A stretch of 40,294 nt of DNA from Bacteroidales bacterium (GCA_017381865.1 JAFOBJ010000070.1:1-40294); one strand, 5' to 3'. Shown: positions 25,458 to 35,085, numbered from the stretch's first letter. Translations and numbers: made by a program. Notes: a model not told the origin generated them from the letters alone.

Positions 25458-27674
25458 ATGAAAAAGCTACTGTTTATCCTATCGTTATTTTTCATTATAA
25501 CTTCATGTGATAAAACTCCTATCATTACACTCAGCGTGGATAAATCTGAAATATCCGCCGACGGAAAAGACTTTGCAACTTTTAAAGTCATAAGCACCGA
25601 TAAAAATAATAACGAAGATGATGTAACCAACAACTGCCAGATATTCTTCGCAGACAGCAAACTTGAGCTAGAAGGAACATCTTTCTCAACAACAGAACCA
25701 AATTCTTATTCATTCTATGCAACTTACGAAGACGCCGTATCTGAAAACGTTACTGTTATCGCAATAGAAGTCGAAGACGAAAACGACAATGAAGAACAAA
25801 TCGAGGCTCCTATAATCCTCAGCGCTTCAACTGATACCATCATCGCAAACGGCGAAGATGCAATTGCATTTACAGTGATGCAAGACAGCACTAACATCAC
25901 AAATTCAACAGAAATATTTGTCAACGACAACCTCATCGAAGGAAATGAATTCAAGACAAATGTAGCTGGTTCGTATAAAGTTTATGCTAAGAAAAACGAC
26001 AGCATTGTCTCAAACGAAATCACATTTTTCGCTAAAGAAGTTGAAAACAATGACGAAAACAATGACGAAGAAAGCCCTATAATACTCAGTGCTTCAAAGA
26101 CAAAAATCGTTGCCGACGGCAAAGATAAAATCACTTTCACCGTAAAACAAGACGACAAAGACATAACAAACGACACAAAGATTTATGTCGGCGAAAATAA
26201 ACTGAGACTCAATGTCTTCACTTCAAAAACTGCTGGCACTTACATCGCTTACGCAATGAAAGGCGAACTTAAATCTAACGAAATAACAATCACTGTTGAG
26301 AACGAAAACGAAGAACCTGAAAATCCAGAACCTGAAGAAAAGCCTATCGTTCTTAGCGCATCAAAAACCAATATCGTAGCTAATGGAACCGATGTCATTT
26401 CTTTCACAGTGAAACAAGATGACAAAGACGTGACAAGCGAAACTGAAATTTATGTCAACAACAATAAGATAAACGGCAATAGTTTCACAACCACAGTCGC
26501 TGGTTCATACAAGGCTTACGCTAAAAAAGGAGAATTAAAATCTAACGAAATCAATATCAATGCGACTGCTGTTGTAGAACCAGAGAAGCCAATAGTGCTT
26601 AGCGCATCAACAACAAATATAGTAGCTAACGGCAGCGATGCTGTGACATTCACCGTAATGCAAGAAAACAACGATGTCACAAGCCAAGCAAGTATCTTCG
26701 TCAATAACCAAAAACTTGCTTCTAACAAATTCAGCACTTACACTGCAGGAACATATACAGCTTACGCTAAAAAAAATGACGCTATCTCAAACGAGATAAC
26801 AATCACTGTTGAAGCACTTCCAGACATGGGCAAGACTGTTGTTTTCGCTGAAGGCGTGTCGCTCACATCAGGTTGGTACGATGTTAACAAATTGAACAAC
26901 GGTGGCGGCGACATAAATATGTGCTGGGCAGCTTCGGCATCTAACATCATCCAATGGTGGCAAGACCGCTACGTTGAAGCAGGAAACACCTTGCCAGCAG
27001 GCGCAGTCACAGGCCCTGGAACTAAAATATATCCAGAAGGTTACAAATACAATCTCGCACTCATGGAATTGTACCGCGACTTATGGTGGAATGGCAAAGG
27101 CGGCAGCACCGACCACGGCGTAATATGGTATTTTGAAGGACGTAATATCCAACAATATGCTTCCGAAGGCAGCCTCGCTCAACCTAACGACAATGCTCCT
27201 GGAGGATATTTTTCAAACGATTGGAATAAAATCTTGCAAAAGGTATATCACGAATATAGTTATTTGAGTTTCAGCAACCTTATCGCTGGCGAATTCAACA
27301 ACTACAGCATCTGGGGCAATGGCTCAGGCCTTCAAGGCAACGCCCGCATGAAGAAATTCTCCGACCTGGTAGTGGAATTCATCGACAGAGGCGTGACATC
27401 ATTCGTCATATCTTTAAATTCAAATGGCGGATTATTACATGCAACAACATTATGGGGCTACGAAATAGATAACGCCACAGGCATGCTTACCAAAGTATGG
27501 ATTACCGATTCCGACGACATGCATCAAAGCGGTGCTGGCGACCCTACACAACAAAAATTACAAGAATATTCCGTAAGCTTCGACGGAAGCAAAGTCAAAC
27601 TCACAGGAGCTCCTTACGGAAACTGCTGGGCAATATCACTCCTCCCAGTATCTGGCTACAACTCTGCAAAATAA
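25458..27674 (+). CDS. Lipoprotein with Ig-like repeats and C-terminal IdeS/Mac-like cysteine peptidase
   Basis: A 738-residue predicted surface or periplasmic lipoprotein. The lipobox IITSC places the lipidated Cys at residue 17. Five Ig-like repeats of about 80 residues follow (from about 22, 117, 206, 295 and 377), each with xxLSASxTxIxANGxDxxxFTV and a later YxAYAKK. The C-terminal domain (from 457) parallels streptococcal IdeS/Mac (family C66): CWAASASNIIQWWQD with Cys489 matches the IdeS segment CGAATAGNMLHWW, HATTLWGYE matches HVINLWG (His661), and WITDSDD matches VTDSD (Asp684, Asp686). IdeS cleaves IgG, but this domain's target is not known and an antibody role is inference. The long repeats look like a stalk. 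The gene is alone between its own promoter and the metal-efflux operon. Confidence 0.85.
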   Translation: MKKLLFILSLFFIITSCDKTPIITLSVDKSEISADGKDFATFKVISTDKNNNEDDVTNNCQIFFADSKLELEGTSFSTTEPNSYSFYATYEDAVSENVTVIAIEVEDENDNEEQIEAPIILSASTDTIIANGEDAIAFTVMQDSTNITNSTEIFVNDNLIEGNEFKTNVAGSYKVYAKKNDSIVSNEITFFAKEVENNDENNDEESPIILSASKTKIVADGKDKITFTVKQDDKDITNDTKIYVGENKLRLNVFTSKTAGTYIAYAMKGELKSNEITITVENENEEPENPEPEEKPIVLSASKTNIVANGTDVISFTVKQDDKDVTSETEIYVNNNKINGNSFTTTVAGSYKAYAKKGELKSNEININATAVVEPEKPIVLSASTTNIVANGSDAVTFTVMQENNDVTSQASIFVNNQKLASNKFSTYTAGTYTAYAKKNDAISNEITITVEALPDMGKTVVFAEGVSLTSGWYDVNKLNNGGGDINMCWAASASNIIQWWQDRYVEAGNTLPAGAVTGPGTKIYPEGYKYNLALMELYRDLWWNGKGGSTDHGVIWYFEGRNIQQYASEGSLAQPNDNAPGGYFSNDWNKILQKVYHEYSYLSFSNLIAGEFNNYSIWGNGSGLQGNARMKKFSDLVVEFIDRGVTSFVISLNSNGGLLHATTLWGYEIDNATGMLTKVWITDSDDMHQSGAGDPTQQKLQEYSVSFDGSKVKLTGAPYGNCWAISLLPVSGYNSAK

Positions 27675-27687
27675 TAGATAATTACTG

Positions 27688-28122
27688 ATGATGATGTTAA
27701 AAAAGATTAAGAATATATCTCTTTTCTTGGCATGTATGGTGCTTCTGCTTCATACCGTCGTGCCACATCATCATCATAACAATACAACAACATTATGTAT
27801 TAATCAATTGAAACATAATGCTTGTGACGATAACAATTCTTGCACTTCTCATCACGAACACGACAACGATAACGAATGCGATGATGACGACTGCACTATC
27901 GATGATTTATATGCTCCAAAAGATAATCACGAGATAAAATATCGCCTCGATATAATCAATATCTCGTCTTTCTGTTATTTCATCGTTCCGCTTGTCAATC
28001 TTTCACTAAACGATATTCTTAAAAACAAAGGCATCGACTTCCGACGAGAAATCGTTGCTTTGATATTTCAAAACCCGCATGTCAATTCCATATTTGGATT
28101 ACGAGCTCCACCGCAATTTTAA
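27688..28122 (+). CDS. His-rich exported protein, DUF6769-like, ahead of metal efflux
   Basis: A 144-residue protein with a hydrophobic N-terminal segment (SLFLACMVLLLHTVV) followed by HHHH and a Cys/His/Asp-rich stretch (HHEHDNDNECDDDDC). The rest is mainly hydrophobic and ends GLRAPPQF. In Bacteroidales a similar small protein often precedes CusB-like genes (from memory). A metal-binding accessory role is plausible but unproven. Three ATG codons (27688, 27691, 27694) open the frame; the first is used here. Confidence 0.65.
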   Translation: MMMLKKIKNISLFLACMVLLLHTVVPHHHHNNTTTLCINQLKHNACDDNNSCTSHHEHDNDNECDDDDCTIDDLYAPKDNHEIKYRLDIINISSFCYFIVPLVNLSLNDILKNKGIDFRREIVALIFQNPHVNSIFGLRAPPQF

Positions 28123-28184
28123 ATGAAAATTGAAAGCTGAAAATTGGGAGATTATATTCCCTATAAATAACTTCATTTAATCTT

Positions 28185-28220
28185 CTATGAGCAAAGTCGC
28201 TCACAACTCAATGCTCATAG
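28185..28220. repeat. CTATGAGCA...TGCTCATAG inverted word repeat
   Basis: CTATGAGCA (28185-28193) pairs perfectly with TGCTCATAG (28212-28220), with GCTCACAACTCA words between. It belongs to the same family as 17363-17406 and 40244-40294. Confidence 0.75.
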
Positions 28221-28257
28221 CCCGAAGCAATAAAATAATCATATAAACCAATAAAAA

Positions 28258-29604
28258 ATGAAAAGAATATTATTAGTTATAGCTATCATAGCAGGACTCG
28301 TTTCTTGTGCTAACGACAAAGCACAACAAGCAGCTCACAATCACAATCATCAACATTCAGAAAGTTGCACTCACGACCACGATCATGACCACGACCACAA
28401 TCATGACCACAATCATGACCATCAGCATTCTGATGCTTGCGACCATAACCATGAACATGCAACTCACGACCATAACCATGACCATGAACATAATCACGAT
28501 GCTCACAGCCATGAAGGTCACGACCATGCTCACAGCTCACAGCTCACAGCTCACAGCCACGACCATGGTGACGACGCTATCACTTTCCCAGTCGACCAAC
28601 AAAAGAAAATCGATTTTGAAGTCGTGGAAGTTGTATCAGAACCTCTTTATCAAGTCATCAGAACATCAGCACAAATCGTTCCTTCACAAGAAAGTGAAAA
28701 GATTTTAACAGCTACAACTAGCGGCATCGTGACTTTTGAAAACAAAGACCTCGTTCATGGCGTAGATGTTAAATCAGGTCAAGTTTTATTCAGCATCGAC
28801 AATGAAGAAATGGCTGATGATAATCTCTCAACACGTCGTGAAGAAATCGAAGCTGATTATGAAAAAGCAAAGACAGAATTCATCCGTAAACAAATTCTTG
28901 CAGAAGATAAAATCATCTCTGAAAGCGAATTAGCAGACGCAAAAGCTGAGTTTGTCAAAGCTAAAAAACATTACGACAATATGCGTAAAAATTATCCTGA
29001 AGGAAAGACTCTTCACAGAGCAACTATCTCAGGTTCAATAAGCGAAATATTAGTCCCAAACAATTCTTATGTAGAAGCAGGTCAAGCTATTATGACATTG
29101 GCACAAAACGACAGATTATATCTCCGCGCTGATGTACAGTCAAAATATTATCCAGTCTTGAAAGATATTAAGACAGCTAATGTCAAGACAAACGACGGAA
29201 TTGTATATTCTTTGAAAGAATTAGGCGGACGTCTTTTGTCATACGGCAAGACAACAGACATCAACAATCCTTTGATTCCTGTTACTTTTGAAGTGAAGAA
29301 CAATGGCGCACTCATCCCAGGTTCTTTCGTTGAAGTATTCATCACAGCAGAAAGCGACAAGATGGGCGTTATGTTACCAAACAGCGCTATAGTTGAAGAA
29401 ATGGGCATCTACTGCGTCTTCGTACAAACATGCGTCGACTCTTTTGAAAAACGTATCATCACCAAAGGCGTCACTGACGGCAGCAAGACACAGATTCTCA
29501 AAGGTGTGAAAGCAGGAGAGAGAGTAGTAAGCAAAGGCGCTGTCAACGTGAAATTGGCACAAGGCTCAGCAGCATTAGACCCACACGCAGGTCACGTTCA
29601 TTAA
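28258..29604 (+). CDS. CusB/CzcB-like periplasmic adaptor with His-rich N-terminus
   Basis: A 448-residue membrane-fusion protein linking an inner-membrane RND pump to an outer-membrane channel. The lipobox GLVSC gives a lipidated Cys17. A very His-rich region follows (about residues 28-105, roughly 31 His, mostly as HD/HN pairs) and probably binds metal. The adaptor core runs from about 115: a beta-barrel/lipoyl part (ATTSGIVTFENKDLVHGVDVKSGQVLFSIDNEEM), a helical hairpin (REEIEADYEKAKTEFIRKQ), then the second lipoyl half (ATISGSISEILVPNNSYVEAGQAIMTLA). It ends in DPHAGHVH. It starts the tripartite efflux operon with the CusA-like gene 15 nt downstream. A CTCACAG word repeat lies in the His-rich region. 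Confidence 0.9.
   Translation: MKRILLVIAIIAGLVSCANDKAQQAAHNHNHQHSESCTHDHDHDHDHNHDHNHDHQHSDACDHNHEHATHDHNHDHEHNHDAHSHEGHDHAHSSQLTAHSHDHGDDAITFPVDQQKKIDFEVVEVVSEPLYQVIRTSAQIVPSQESEKILTATTSGIVTFENKDLVHGVDVKSGQVLFSIDNEEMADDNLSTRREEIEADYEKAKTEFIRKQILAEDKIISESELADAKAEFVKAKKHYDNMRKNYPEGKTLHRATISGSISEILVPNNSYVEAGQAIMTLAQNDRLYLRADVQSKYYPVLKDIKTANVKTNDGIVYSLKELGGRLLSYGKTTDINNPLIPVTFEVKNNGALIPGSFVEVFITAESDKMGVMLPNSAIVEEMGIYCVFVQTCVDSFEKRIITKGVTDGSKTQILKGVKAGERVVSKGAVNVKLAQGSAALDPHAGHVH
28529..28558. repeat. Tandem CTCACAG repeat inside the CusB-like gene
   Basis: Four 7-nt units of CTCACAG encode AHSSQLTAHS in the His-rich region. Seven is not a multiple of three, so a change of one unit would shift the frame. 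Confidence 0.88.
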
Positions 29605-29619
29605 TCCAAGGAGGTGTCT

Positions 29620-32600
29620 ATGTTAAATAAAATCATCAAGTTTTCATTAGAAAACAAATTGTTCGTACTCGTAGGAGCAATTTTGTTAATCATCGGCGGC
29701 TACAGTTCAATGCGCCAGATGGATATCGACGTCTTCCCTGACTTGACAGCACCTACCGTCGTCGTCATGACCGACGCTCATCGTATGGCAGCTGAAGAAG
29801 TAGAACGTCTCGTCACTTTCCCTATCGAGACTGCTATGAACGGCGCTACCAACGTACGTCGCGTGCGTTCAGCATCAATGATGGGTTATTCCTTCGTATG
29901 GATTGAATTCGACTGGGGCATGGACGTATACCGCGCACGTCAGATTGTCAGCGAGAAAATGGTTACACTCGAAGAAGCACTTCCTTCAGGCGTGACGCCA
30001 ATCCTCGCTCCACAGTCAAGCGTCATGGGTGAAATCCTCTTCGTAGGTCTCCAAGCCGACAGCACATCAATGATGGACCTCAGAACCATGGCAGAATGGG
30101 TCGTGAAACCAGCTATCTTATCAACAGGCGGTGTGTCACAAGTGACAATCATCGGCGGCGACCTCAAGCAATATCAAATCCTCGTCGACCCTGTTAAAAT
30201 GGGACATTACGACATCACCATGGAAGAAATGACAGCTATCTGCGAAAGCATGTGCGTCAACTCTGTAGGCGGCGTAATCCGTGACTTCGGCAATGAATAC
30301 GCACTCAGAGGTATGGGTCGTACAACAGATTTAGAAGAACTCGGAAAGACATACATCAAGACTATCAACGGAAAACCTGTCGTAGTCTCTGACGTAGCAG
30401 AAGTAGTTCTCGGCAGCGCAGTAAAAATGGGATTCGCATCACTCAACGCAGAAGATGCTATCATCCTTTCAATATCAAAACAACCTAACATCAACACTTT
30501 AGAAGTAACAAAAAATATCGAAAGAAACCTTAGAGAAATCAAGAAGTCACTCCCAGCTGACGTCAAGATGGACACTAAAATCTTCCGTCAAGCCGACTTC
30601 ATCGAGGCATCTGTCAGCAACGTAGCGAGAGCTCTCATCGAAGGTGCTATCTTCGTCATCATCATCTTGTTACTTTTCTTAGGCAGTTTCAGAACAACAC
30701 TCATCTCAATCATCGCAATCCCATTGTCATTATTAGGAACGCTCATCGTTCTTCATCTTATGGGAATGAATATCAATACAATGACATTAGGCGGTATGTG
30801 TATCGCCATCGGTTCTTTGGTTGACGACGCCATCATCGACGTTGAAAACGTTTACAAACGATTGAGACAAAACTTCCTTAAGCCAAAAGAAGAACGCGAC
30901 TCAATATTCAATGTCGTTTATAATGGTTCATGCGAAATCCGTACTTCTATCATCAACGCAACATTGATTACCATCGTCGCTTTCACTCCAATTTTCTTCT
31001 TGTCAGGAATGGAAGGCAGAATGTTAAAACCACTCGGCATCGCTTATATCGTCGCTTTGTTAGTGTCTTTAGTTGTCGCTTTGACGATAACACCATTGCT
31101 TTGCAAGATGATGCTCACTTCAGACAAATATCTCGCAAAACAAGAGAAAGAAAGCTGGGTGGCACGCAATCTCTCAAATGCTTACGCAAAGTCATTACAA
31201 TGGGCTTTAGGACATAAGAAAACCGTCATCGGCGGAACATTAGCTGTTCTCGTAATCGCATTAGCGATGTTCTTCAATATGGGACAAAGTTTCTTGCCAG
31301 ACTTCAACGAAGGTTCTTTGACAATATCAGCTGTCTGTAAACCAGGCGTTTCATTATACGAAAACAACAACTTAGGTAAGATTATCGAACGTGAGTTGTT
31401 ATCAATTCCTGAAGTCACTTCAACAGCACGTCGTACAGGACGCGGCGAGTTAGATGAGCACTCACAATCGACCAACGGCGCCGAAATAGATGTCAACTTC
31501 GACTTGAAGGACCGCTCGCAAGAAGAATTCCTCGCCGACGTGCGCGAGAAACTCGCCTCTGTTCCAGGCATCGCCTCAACAGTAGGTCAGCCTCTCGGTC
31601 ACCGCATCGACCACATGCTCACCGGTACAAGAGCTTCTATCGCGATAAAAATCTTCGGTCCTGACTTGACACAACTCTTCATGACAGCCAACGACATCAA
31701 AGCAGAAATCGAAGGCATCGAAGGCCTCGTCGACGTCAGCGTTGAGCAACAGACAGAGACACCTGAGTTACAAATCCGTGCAAAACGCGACATGCTCGCT
31801 CGCTACGGCATCAGCATGGAAGAGTTCAACCATTACATCGAACTCGCTTTCTCAGGCGAAAAAATATCAGAAGTATATGAAGGACAACGTAGCTTTGACC
31901 TCGTCTTACGTCTTAACAAAAACTACACAGAAAGCATCGAAGGCATCAAGTCAGCTATGATTATCAACGGCGAAGGTGCGATGATTCCTCTCGAAGAAGT
32001 AGCAGAAATCGTGTCAGTAGGCGGACCTAACAGCATCAGCCGCGAGAACGTACAACGTAAGATTGTCGTCTCAGCTAACACCTCAGGCCGCGACGTCGTA
32101 AGTATCGTCAACGAAATAGAACAAAGAGTTAACGAACACGTCAATATTCCTGAAAACTATTTAGTAGAATACGGCGGTCAGTTCCAAAGCGCAAAGAAAG
32201 CTTCAAGAACATTGCTTCTCATGACAATCATCGCTATCTTTGTGATATTCCTCCTCTTATACGGCGAATTCAAAGACGTGACATTGTCAGCAATCACGCT
32301 CATCAACCTTCCATTAGCGTTGATAGGCGGCGTGTTCGCGATATTCATCTCATCAAATACAATCAGTATCCCTGCCATCATCGGTTTCATCACCTTGTTC
32401 GGCATCGCTACTCGTAACGGTATCTTGCTCATCTCACGTTATCAATACGGAGCAGCACACGGCGTGGCATTACGTCAGGCTATCATCGACGGTTCTAGAG
32501 ACCGACTCAACCCAATTCTCATGACAGCACTCACATCAGCATTGGCACTTATCCCTATGGTTATCAACGGTAGCCAGTCAGGTAACGAAATCCAAAGCCC

Positions 32601-32715
32601 GATGGCAGTCGTCGTGCTAGGCGGTCTTTTGACATCGACATTACTCAACGTTTATGTCATTCCTATCGTTTACGAAATGATTCATGCGAAAAAACAAACT
32701 TCACAAAATGATTAA
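29620..32715 (+). CDS. CusA/CzcA-like RND heavy-metal efflux pump
   Basis: A 1031-residue inner-membrane pump that exports metal cations (Cu/Ag or Zn/Co/Cd class; the ion cannot be read with confidence). The N-terminal DIDVFPDLTAPTVVVMTDA, the two sets of six membrane helices, and the helix-4 signature LVDDAIIDVENVYKRLRQ support the heavy-metal-efflux RND family. The frame opens at GTG 29614, but a strong Shine-Dalgarno AAGGAGG (29608-29614) sits 5 nt before ATG 29620, so that start is chosen. Such a clear Shine-Dalgarno is unusual in this window. It follows the CusB-like gene by 15 nt and the TolC-like gene starts almost at its stop. Confidence 0.94.
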   Translation: MLNKIIKFSLENKLFVLVGAILLIIGGYSSMRQMDIDVFPDLTAPTVVVMTDAHRMAAEEVERLVTFPIETAMNGATNVRRVRSASMMGYSFVWIEFDWGMDVYRARQIVSEKMVTLEEALPSGVTPILAPQSSVMGEILFVGLQADSTSMMDLRTMAEWVVKPAILSTGGVSQVTIIGGDLKQYQILVDPVKMGHYDITMEEMTAICESMCVNSVGGVIRDFGNEYALRGMGRTTDLEELGKTYIKTINGKPVVVSDVAEVVLGSAVKMGFASLNAEDAIILSISKQPNINTLEVTKNIERNLREIKKSLPADVKMDTKIFRQADFIEASVSNVARALIEGAIFVIIILLLFLGSFRTTLISIIAIPLSLLGTLIVLHLMGMNINTMTLGGMCIAIGSLVDDAIIDVENVYKRLRQNFLKPKEERDSIFNVVYNGSCEIRTSIINATLITIVAFTPIFFLSGMEGRMLKPLGIAYIVALLVSLVVALTITPLLCKMMLTSDKYLAKQEKESWVARNLSNAYAKSLQWALGHKKTVIGGTLAVLVIALAMFFNMGQSFLPDFNEGSLTISAVCKPGVSLYENNNLGKIIERELLSIPEVTSTARRTGRGELDEHSQSTNGAEIDVNFDLKDRSQEEFLADVREKLASVPGIASTVGQPLGHRIDHMLTGTRASIAIKIFGPDLTQLFMTANDIKAEIEGIEGLVDVSVEQQTETPELQIRAKRDMLARYGISMEEFNHYIELAFSGEKISEVYEGQRSFDLVLRLNKNYTESIEGIKSAMIINGEGAMIPLEEVAEIVSVGGPNSISRENVQRKIVVSANTSGRDVVSIVNEIEQRVNEHVNIPENYLVEYGGQFQSAKKASRTLLLMTIIAIFVIFLLLYGEFKDVTLSAITLINLPLALIGGVFAIFISSNTISIPAIIGFITLFGIATRNGILLISRYQYGAAHGVALRQAIIDGSRDRLNPILMTALTSALALIPMVINGSQSGNEIQSPMAVVVLGGLLTSTLLNVYVIPIVYEMIHAKKQTSQND

Positions 32716-32719
32716 GACG

Positions 32720-33904
32720 ATGAAAAAGAACATATTGACATTATTATTAGTTTTAAGCATAAACACAGCCTTCGCGCAATATGCTTATCAAAATATCTTG
32801 GATACGATAGAAGTCAACAGCACCGTTTTGTCGGCACATTACAAACAGATGGAAGCAGGCAAAGCTGAAAATAACGCTCACGCTCTCGTGGAAAACCCTG
32901 AGATTGAAGCAGGTTATAAATTCGGCTACGGCGAAGAAAGCAGTAAGATTGAACTCGGCATCTCTCAAGAATTCGACTTCCCAACAGTTTATTCTCATCA
33001 AAATAAGATAAGAAAAATGTCATCTCAAATCATTGACATTCAATATGAGATTGACAGGTCATCTGTCTTGGCAGAAGCACAAGCCATCTGTACAGAATTG
33101 ATTTTCTGCAAGATGAAGATAGCTCTTTTCAAACAAAATTACGATAATGCGACTAAAATCGCTAATGCTTATCAAAAAATGATGGAAATAGGCGAGACAA
33201 ATATTTTAGAATATAACAAATCTAAAATGAATCTTGCTAACGCAAAGAACAACTACGAGTTAGAAATTATTCATCATGACAATCTTATGGCGACATTGAG
33301 AATCATGAATGGAGGTAAAGACATTGATTTCCAACATGAAGAATATCCAGTCATTTTCTTGCCAGAAAATTTCGACGAATGGTATTCTCATATTGAAAAC
33401 ACAAATCCAGTCTTTGAGCAGATGCGTCAGCAACTCGCCATCGACCAACAAAAGGTCAAGTTGAGCAAGGCACAATGGTTTCCTAAATTCAGTGTCGGCT
33501 ACGGCGCTGAGATGGCACAAGGACATAACGAAGGCGAACACGGACCTTCAATAGGATTGGTCCTTCCATTATGGCACAACAAAGGCACTGTGAAAAGTGC
33601 GAAACTCCATGCAGAAGCAGCAGAGACATTGCTCATGAACGAAAAAGCTGTCACTTATAATTACCTCAACAGCCTTTACGCAAAAGCGAAAGCTTTACAA
33701 GGCAACATAGGAACACTCGCTGTATCGTTGCAAGATTTCGACAGTCAGGCATTGCTTTTAAAAGCTTTTGAAAACGGCGAATTAAACCTCATCGACTATG
33801 TAACTGAAACAGAATACTATCAAAATGCGATGTTAGAGTTATATTCAGCTCAATACGAGATGAACGCCACTTTGATAGAACTGATGAGTTACGAAGGATT
33901 TTGA
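32720..33904 (+). CDS. TolC/CusC-like outer-membrane efflux channel
   Basis: A 394-residue protein with signal peptide MKKNILTLLLVLSINTAFAQ followed by the long amphipathic helices of outer-membrane factors. The first repeat half includes ENPEIEAGYKFGYGEESSKIELGISQEFDF and the second includes FPKFSVGYGAEMAQGHNEGEHGPSIGLVLPLW. It would form the outer-membrane duct for the CusB/CusA-like pair. An earlier ATG at 32708 adds four residues and overlaps the pump gene by 8 nt; both starts are possible. A GAGACG hairpin is located 9 nt after the stop. Confidence 0.88.
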   Translation: MKKNILTLLLVLSINTAFAQYAYQNILDTIEVNSTVLSAHYKQMEAGKAENNAHALVENPEIEAGYKFGYGEESSKIELGISQEFDFPTVYSHQNKIRKMSSQIIDIQYEIDRSSVLAEAQAICTELIFCKMKIALFKQNYDNATKIANAYQKMMEIGETNILEYNKSKMNLANAKNNYELEIIHHDNLMATLRIMNGGKDIDFQHEEYPVIFLPENFDEWYSHIENTNPVFEQMRQQLAIDQQKVKLSKAQWFPKFSVGYGAEMAQGHNEGEHGPSIGLVLPLWHNKGTVKSAKLHAEAAETLLMNEKAVTYNYLNSLYAKAKALQGNIGTLAVSLQDFDSQALLLKAFENGELNLIDYVTETEYYQNAMLELYSAQYEMNATLIELMSYEGF

Positions 33905-33912
33905 TAAATGTA

Positions 33913-33962
33913 GAGACGTATCAATTACACAAAAAATAAACAAGATGTAATTGCTGCGTCTC
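33913..33962. repeat. GAGACG...CGTCTC hairpin, copy 1
   Basis: A 17-nt left arm (33913-33929) pairs with 33946-33962. It contains GAGACG/CGTCTC ends and TCAATTACA/TGTAATTG inner arms, with one mismatch and one G-U pair. It may end the efflux operon, although no T run follows. Confidence 0.85.
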
Positions 33963-33997
33963 AATAACATAAATTGACAATTATAAAACATAAAACT

Positions 33998-34951
33998 ATG
34001 GCACACACATATTCTATTGGTGTCGATATTGGCGGCACAAACACCGACATCGGTTTGGTTCGTGAAGACGGTACTATCGTATCACGTCGTAATATCCCTA
34101 CAAACAAATATTTCGACATCGAGGTTTATCTCAAAGACATCGTTGACCTCGTCAAGGAAATGATGAAAGAAAACGAACTCGAAGCTATTGACGGCATCGG
34201 CATCTGCGCTCCTAACGGCAACACATACAACTGCACTTTCAGCGGAGCTACCAACCTCAACTTCAAAGGCGACTTCAACGTACAAGAAATCGTAAGTAAA
34301 TATATGGATGTCAGAGTCGTTGTCTCTAACGACGCTAACGCTGCTGCCTTCGGCGAGATGGTTTATGGCGGCGGTAAAGGCATGAAACATTTGATTATGT
34401 TCACCTTAGGTACTGGCGTTGGAACAGGCATCATCGTCGATGGTAAGTTACTCCTCGGTGCTACTGGCGGCGCAGGCGAATTAGGTCACGCCATAGTGAT
34501 ACCAGGCGGACGTCAATGCGGCTGCGGATTGAAAGGCTGCCTCGAGACTTACACATCAGCGACAGGTATCCGTCGCACTGCCCTCGAGATGTTAGAAAAC
34601 AACCCTTCATACGACGGCGTATTGTCAAAGATTCCTGCAGAAGAACTCACAAGTAAGGCAGTCGGCGATGCAGCTAACGCAGGCGACCCTCTCGCACTTC
34701 AAATCTTCGAAGAGACAGGTAAAATCTTAGGATTGGCGATGGCAAACGCTTGTTCTTTCTCATCACCAGAAGCTGTTTTCTTGATGGGTGGTCCTGTCAA
34801 AGCTGGCGACGTGCTCTTGAATCCAGTTCGTAAGTCATTCGCTGAAAACCTGTTATTCGTCTACAAAGGCTCCGTCGACGTCAGAGTATCTGAGCTCCCA
34901 GATAATAACGTAGCGATTTTGGGCGCAGCAGCGATGATAAAGAGTCTATAA
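33998..34951 (+). CDS. ROK-family glucokinase-like sugar kinase
   Basis: A 317-residue ROK protein predicted to phosphorylate glucose or a related sugar with ATP. The phosphate loop is GVDIGGTNTDIG. The catalytic Asp is in VVSNDANAAAFGE, and the second ATP motif is FTLGTGVGTGIIVDG. The zinc-binding ROK signature CGCGLKGCLE follows ELGHAIVIPGG. No helix-turn-helix domain is present at the N-terminus, so it is an enzyme and not a repressor. The frame opens at 33974 but the ATG at 33998 (MAHTYSIGVDIGG) fits the family. The gene stands alone between a hairpin and a terminator. Confidence 0.9.
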   Translation: MAHTYSIGVDIGGTNTDIGLVREDGTIVSRRNIPTNKYFDIEVYLKDIVDLVKEMMKENELEAIDGIGICAPNGNTYNCTFSGATNLNFKGDFNVQEIVSKYMDVRVVVSNDANAAAFGEMVYGGGKGMKHLIMFTLGTGVGTGIIVDGKLLLGATGGAGELGHAIVIPGGRQCGCGLKGCLETYTSATGIRRTALEMLENNPSYDGVLSKIPAEELTSKAVGDAANAGDPLALQIFEETGKILGLAMANACSFSSPEAVFLMGGPVKAGDVLLNPVRKSFAENLLFVYKGSVDVRVSELPDNNVAILGAAAMIKSL

Positions 34952-34962
34952 GTCTATAAGTA

Positions 34963-35016
34963 GAGACGTTTCAATGTTTCCTATAAAAATAAACACACAT
35001 TGAAGCGTCTCTTTTT
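34963..35016 (+). terminator. GAGACG...CGTCTC hairpin, copy 2, terminator of the sugar kinase gene
   Basis: Left arm 34963-34977 pairs with 34997-35011 over 15 bp with one G-U pair. Five T residues follow at 35012-35016. The outer GAGACG/CGTCTC is the same as in copy 1, but the inner arms (TCAATGT/ACATTGA) differ. Confidence 0.82.
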
Positions 35017-35040
35017 ATTAGGGTTTGAATCTAAGAAAAA

Positions 35041-35068
35041 AGTTCAAGGTTCTTAGTTCTTAGTTCAA
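35041..35068. repeat. TTAGTTC word repeat
   Basis: AGTTCAAGGTTCTTAGTTC and TTAGTTCAAAG units sit between the sugar kinase terminator and the tRNA. The same TTAGTTC word flanks the four-helix-bundle gene at 37909-37958. Confidence 0.75.
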
Positions 35069-35077
35069 AGTTTTTAC

Positions 35078-35085
35078 TATCTTTG
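35078..35085 (+). promoter_or_regulatory. -7 element for tRNA-Gln
   Basis: TATCTTTG lies 10 nt before the tRNA and matches TAnnTTTG. No convincing -33 box was seen. Confidence 0.55.

Noticed and set aside
28307..28708. 133-residue plus-strand frame in the His-rich region
   Set aside because: A Thr/Met/Ile-rich shifted reading of the CAT/GAC-rich DNA; the other frame gives the adaptor with lipobox.
33998..34951. ROK-family transcriptional repressor
   Set aside because: No N-terminal helix-turn-helix domain; the protein begins directly with the kinase phosphate loop.
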